Position numbers and translations under genes: made by a program. Under the pieces are notes generated by a model. The model was given only the letters and a program-made list of their open reading frames with translations. It ran no database searches and was not told where the DNA came from. From Nitrosomonadales bacterium (lineage in GTDB: Bacteria > Pseudomonadota > Gammaproteobacteria > Burkholderiales > Nitrosomonadaceae), in assembly GCA_004525885.1 (NCBI GenBank), contig SPBV01000108.1, positions 1 through 6,181 of the forward strand: a stretch of 6,181 nt of DNA. The letters run 5' to 3'. Every line of letters starts with the position of its first letter. The first letter of the stretch is position 1. This document shows positions 5,453 through 6,181 of this stretch, piece by piece.

Positions 5453-5782
5453 ATGAAATTTCCATTAATTAGCTTAGCATTTATACTGGTTTTCTTTTTT
5501 ATATCTTCTAGTACAATTGCAACAGAGACTGCTGGATCTTACTTAGGTATATCAGGATATCCTTCTCATACTTGCCCCCCCCCACCTTCAAAACCAGTTG
5601 ACCCTGGCTCGTTAAGTGAACGAGTAGAAATAGAAAAGTATAATATCAAAGTAGATAATTATAATTCCCAGATGCGGATCTACATGGATTGCATGCGGGA
5701 TTATATTGATGCTGCAAAGAATGACATTAAGAAGATTAGAGTAAAAATAACCGATACAATAAATGAAGTAAACTCGCAATAA
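5453..5782 (+). CDS. Small exported protein of unknown function, 109 aa, with a coding C9 tract
   Basis: The N-terminus is a typical signal peptide: Lys2, a hydrophobic core about 4-18, and a probable cleavage after STIA (residue 23). The mature part begins with a Gly/Ser/Pro-rich stretch ending in CPPPPSKP (41-48), then a mostly helical, charged C-terminal region (about 55-109) with YNSQMRIYMDCMRDYIDAA (70-88). The two cysteines of the mature protein, Cys41 and Cys80, could pair in the periplasm. The layout (signal peptide, Cys plus Pro-rich spacer, then a helix with Y-x(n)-C-(M/I)-x-(D/E)-Y) resembles small uncharacterised exported proteins I recall from proteobacteria; no function is established. 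A run of nine C (5575-5583) encodes Cys41 to Pro44. The start is fixed by AGGAGG and by the signal peptide. No operon partner is visible, as the pilin remnant begins 72 bases after the stop. Confidence 0.8.
   Translation: MKFPLISLAFILVFFFISSSTIATETAGSYLGISGYPSHTCPPPPSKPVDPGSLSERVEIEKYNIKVDNYNSQMRIYMDCMRDYIDAAKNDIKKIRVKITDTINEVNSQ
5575..5583 (+). repeat. Homopolymeric C9 tract inside a coding sequence
   Basis: Nine consecutive C occur at codons 41-44 of the 109-aa gene, in otherwise AT-rich DNA. A change of one or two bases would truncate or alter the protein soon after its signal peptide. Such tracts are known slippage sites in phase-variable surface genes of other bacteria; variation here is not shown. 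Confidence 0.75.
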
Positions 5783-5854
5783 TGAGATTTAAACAAACCA
5801 AACATTATTAACAAGTTCGTTATTATTGAACGTCTGTATAGGGATGGAATATTA

Positions 5855-5999
5855 ATGAAACAATCAGGATTAAAGCATGTGCAGCGCGGCCTTAGCCTTC
5901 TCATGATGATGGTTATAATAGCAATTCGGCATTCTGACAGAGGTGGCGCTCTTGGCCTATCAAGATCATGTTGCCCAAGAACAAGTTATTAAAAAATAA
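5855..5999 (+). pseudogene. Type IV pilin N-terminal remnant, frameshifted and truncated
   Basis: The ATG at 5855 starts MKQSGLKHVQRG, then GLSLLMMMVIIAI, which lines up with the prepilin cleavage site and N-terminal helix of type IVa pilins (GFTLIELMIVVAI). After ATT at 5924-5926 a single C is left where an Ile codon is expected. The next frame then reads GILTEVALLAYQDHVAQEQV and stops at TAA (5997-5999), matching the pilin continuation GILAAIALPAYQDYVA. A 2-base deletion at 5927 explains both halves. In addition, the near-invariant Glu5 of the mature pilin is replaced by Met, and the whole globular domain is missing. A GGA lies 11 bases upstream of the ATG. This is a dead gene piece. Family assignment is confident; whether the intact gene was a major or minor pilin cannot be told. 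Confidence 0.8.
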
Positions 6000-6125
6000 A
6001 TACACGATTCTTCCATTAAGATTGCATCTGTATTTCTTATCTAAATCCTTTGTATAAAGCTACCCCTGCGTTACCCCAAAAGGGAAAGTAGGATTAGATC
6101 CAAACTTAATCTGTTGTTTTAATGA

Positions 6126-6181
6126 CGCCCCGGGCAAGAATCGAACTTGCGACCTACTCCTTAGGAGGGTAGCGCTCAATA
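6126..6181 (-). tRNA. tRNA-Arg (CCU anticodon), 3' part, cut by right edge; possibly defective
   Basis: Read on the minus strand, the window holds the D-arm 3' side (GAGC), anticodon arm, a 5-base variable loop, a perfect T-arm (GCAAG-TTCGATT-CTTGC), and the acceptor 3' strand CCGGGGC with discriminator G at 6126. The 3' CCA is not encoded (TCA follows). The loop CTCCTAA has U33 and anticodon CCU (complement at 6163-6165), which reads AGG, so Arg. Spacing of all parts is canonical. The anticodon stem is not: CTACC against GGAGT pairs well at only two positions, with a wobble and two mismatches. Typical Arg tRNAs of this shape have GGTAG there. The 5' end lies outside the window, so functionality cannot be judged. 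It could be a pseudo-tRNA or an integration remnant. Confidence 0.75.
6155..6173. repeat. Near-palindrome centred on the tRNA anticodon
   Basis: CTACTCCTTAGGAGGGTAG is almost self-complementary: CTCC/GGAG and CTA/TAG pair with a 2-base bulge. Integrases often cross over at symmetric anticodon-arm sequences in tRNA genes, so this could have served as an attachment site, but no integrase or second att copy is seen here. Confidence 0.3.

Noticed and set aside
5701..5904. 67-codon minus-strand ORF
   Set aside because: It is antisense to the end of the 109-aa gene and to the pilin remnant; its hydrophobic stretch reflects the complement of AT-rich coding DNA.
6060..6125. Attachment-site duplicate of the tRNA 3' end just left of the tRNA
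   Set aside because: The stretch includes GGGGTAGC-like sequence on the minus strand, but only short matches to the tRNA and no true copy of its 3' end.
1..6181. CRISPR array, complete insertion sequence, toxin-antitoxin pair or defence island
   Set aside because: No regularly spaced repeats, no transposase with terminal inverted repeats, and no recognisable nuclease, toxin or antitoxin genes were found.

Overview
The window looks like chromosomal DNA from a Gram-negative proteobacterium. The signs are a Sec-exported beta-structured protein, a conserved proteobacterial small protein, a type IV pilin remnant and a bacterial tRNA. Beta- or gammaproteobacteria seem most likely from the style of the pilin and small-protein sequences, but this is a weak inference and no genus can be named. 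Coding density is low: the five credible CDSs cover about 61% of the window, and the spaces between them hold several decayed gene fragments. It reads as a loosely packed, partly degrading accessory region rather than one operon.

Layout from left to right. Positions 1-70 (minus) hold the start of a protein that runs off the left edge. Positions 71-707 have no intact gene but contain a hairpin and a possible frameshifted remnant of an ABC exporter membrane domain. Positions 708-959 (minus) encode an 83-aa conserved hypothetical protein. Positions 960-1599 have no confident gene. Positions 1600-3813 (minus) encode the largest gene, a 737-aa exported protein with a kelch-like N-terminal half and a right-handed beta-helix C-terminal half. 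Positions 3814-4227 are a divergent intergenic region rich in palindromes. Positions 4228-5133 (plus) encode a cation diffusion facilitator transporter. Positions 5134-5452 hold minus-strand gene debris and a promoter-like -10 box. Positions 5453-5782 (plus) encode a 109-aa exported protein with a C9 tract in its coding sequence. Positions 5855-5999 (plus) are a frameshifted type IV pilin remnant. Positions 6126-6181 (minus) are the 3' three quarters of a tRNA, apparently Arg(CCU), cut by the right edge.

The genes do not form an obvious pathway. The beta-helix gene and the transporter gene are divergent and share an intergenic region with several dyad symmetries, so both could be controlled by local DNA-binding proteins. 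No CRISPR array, toxin-antitoxin pair, complete insertion sequence or recognisable defence system is visible. The best leads are the pilin pseudogene beside a tRNA with an abnormal anticodon stem, the C9 tract in a secreted-protein gene, the kelch/beta-helix fusion, and the operator-like repeats at 3823-4217.
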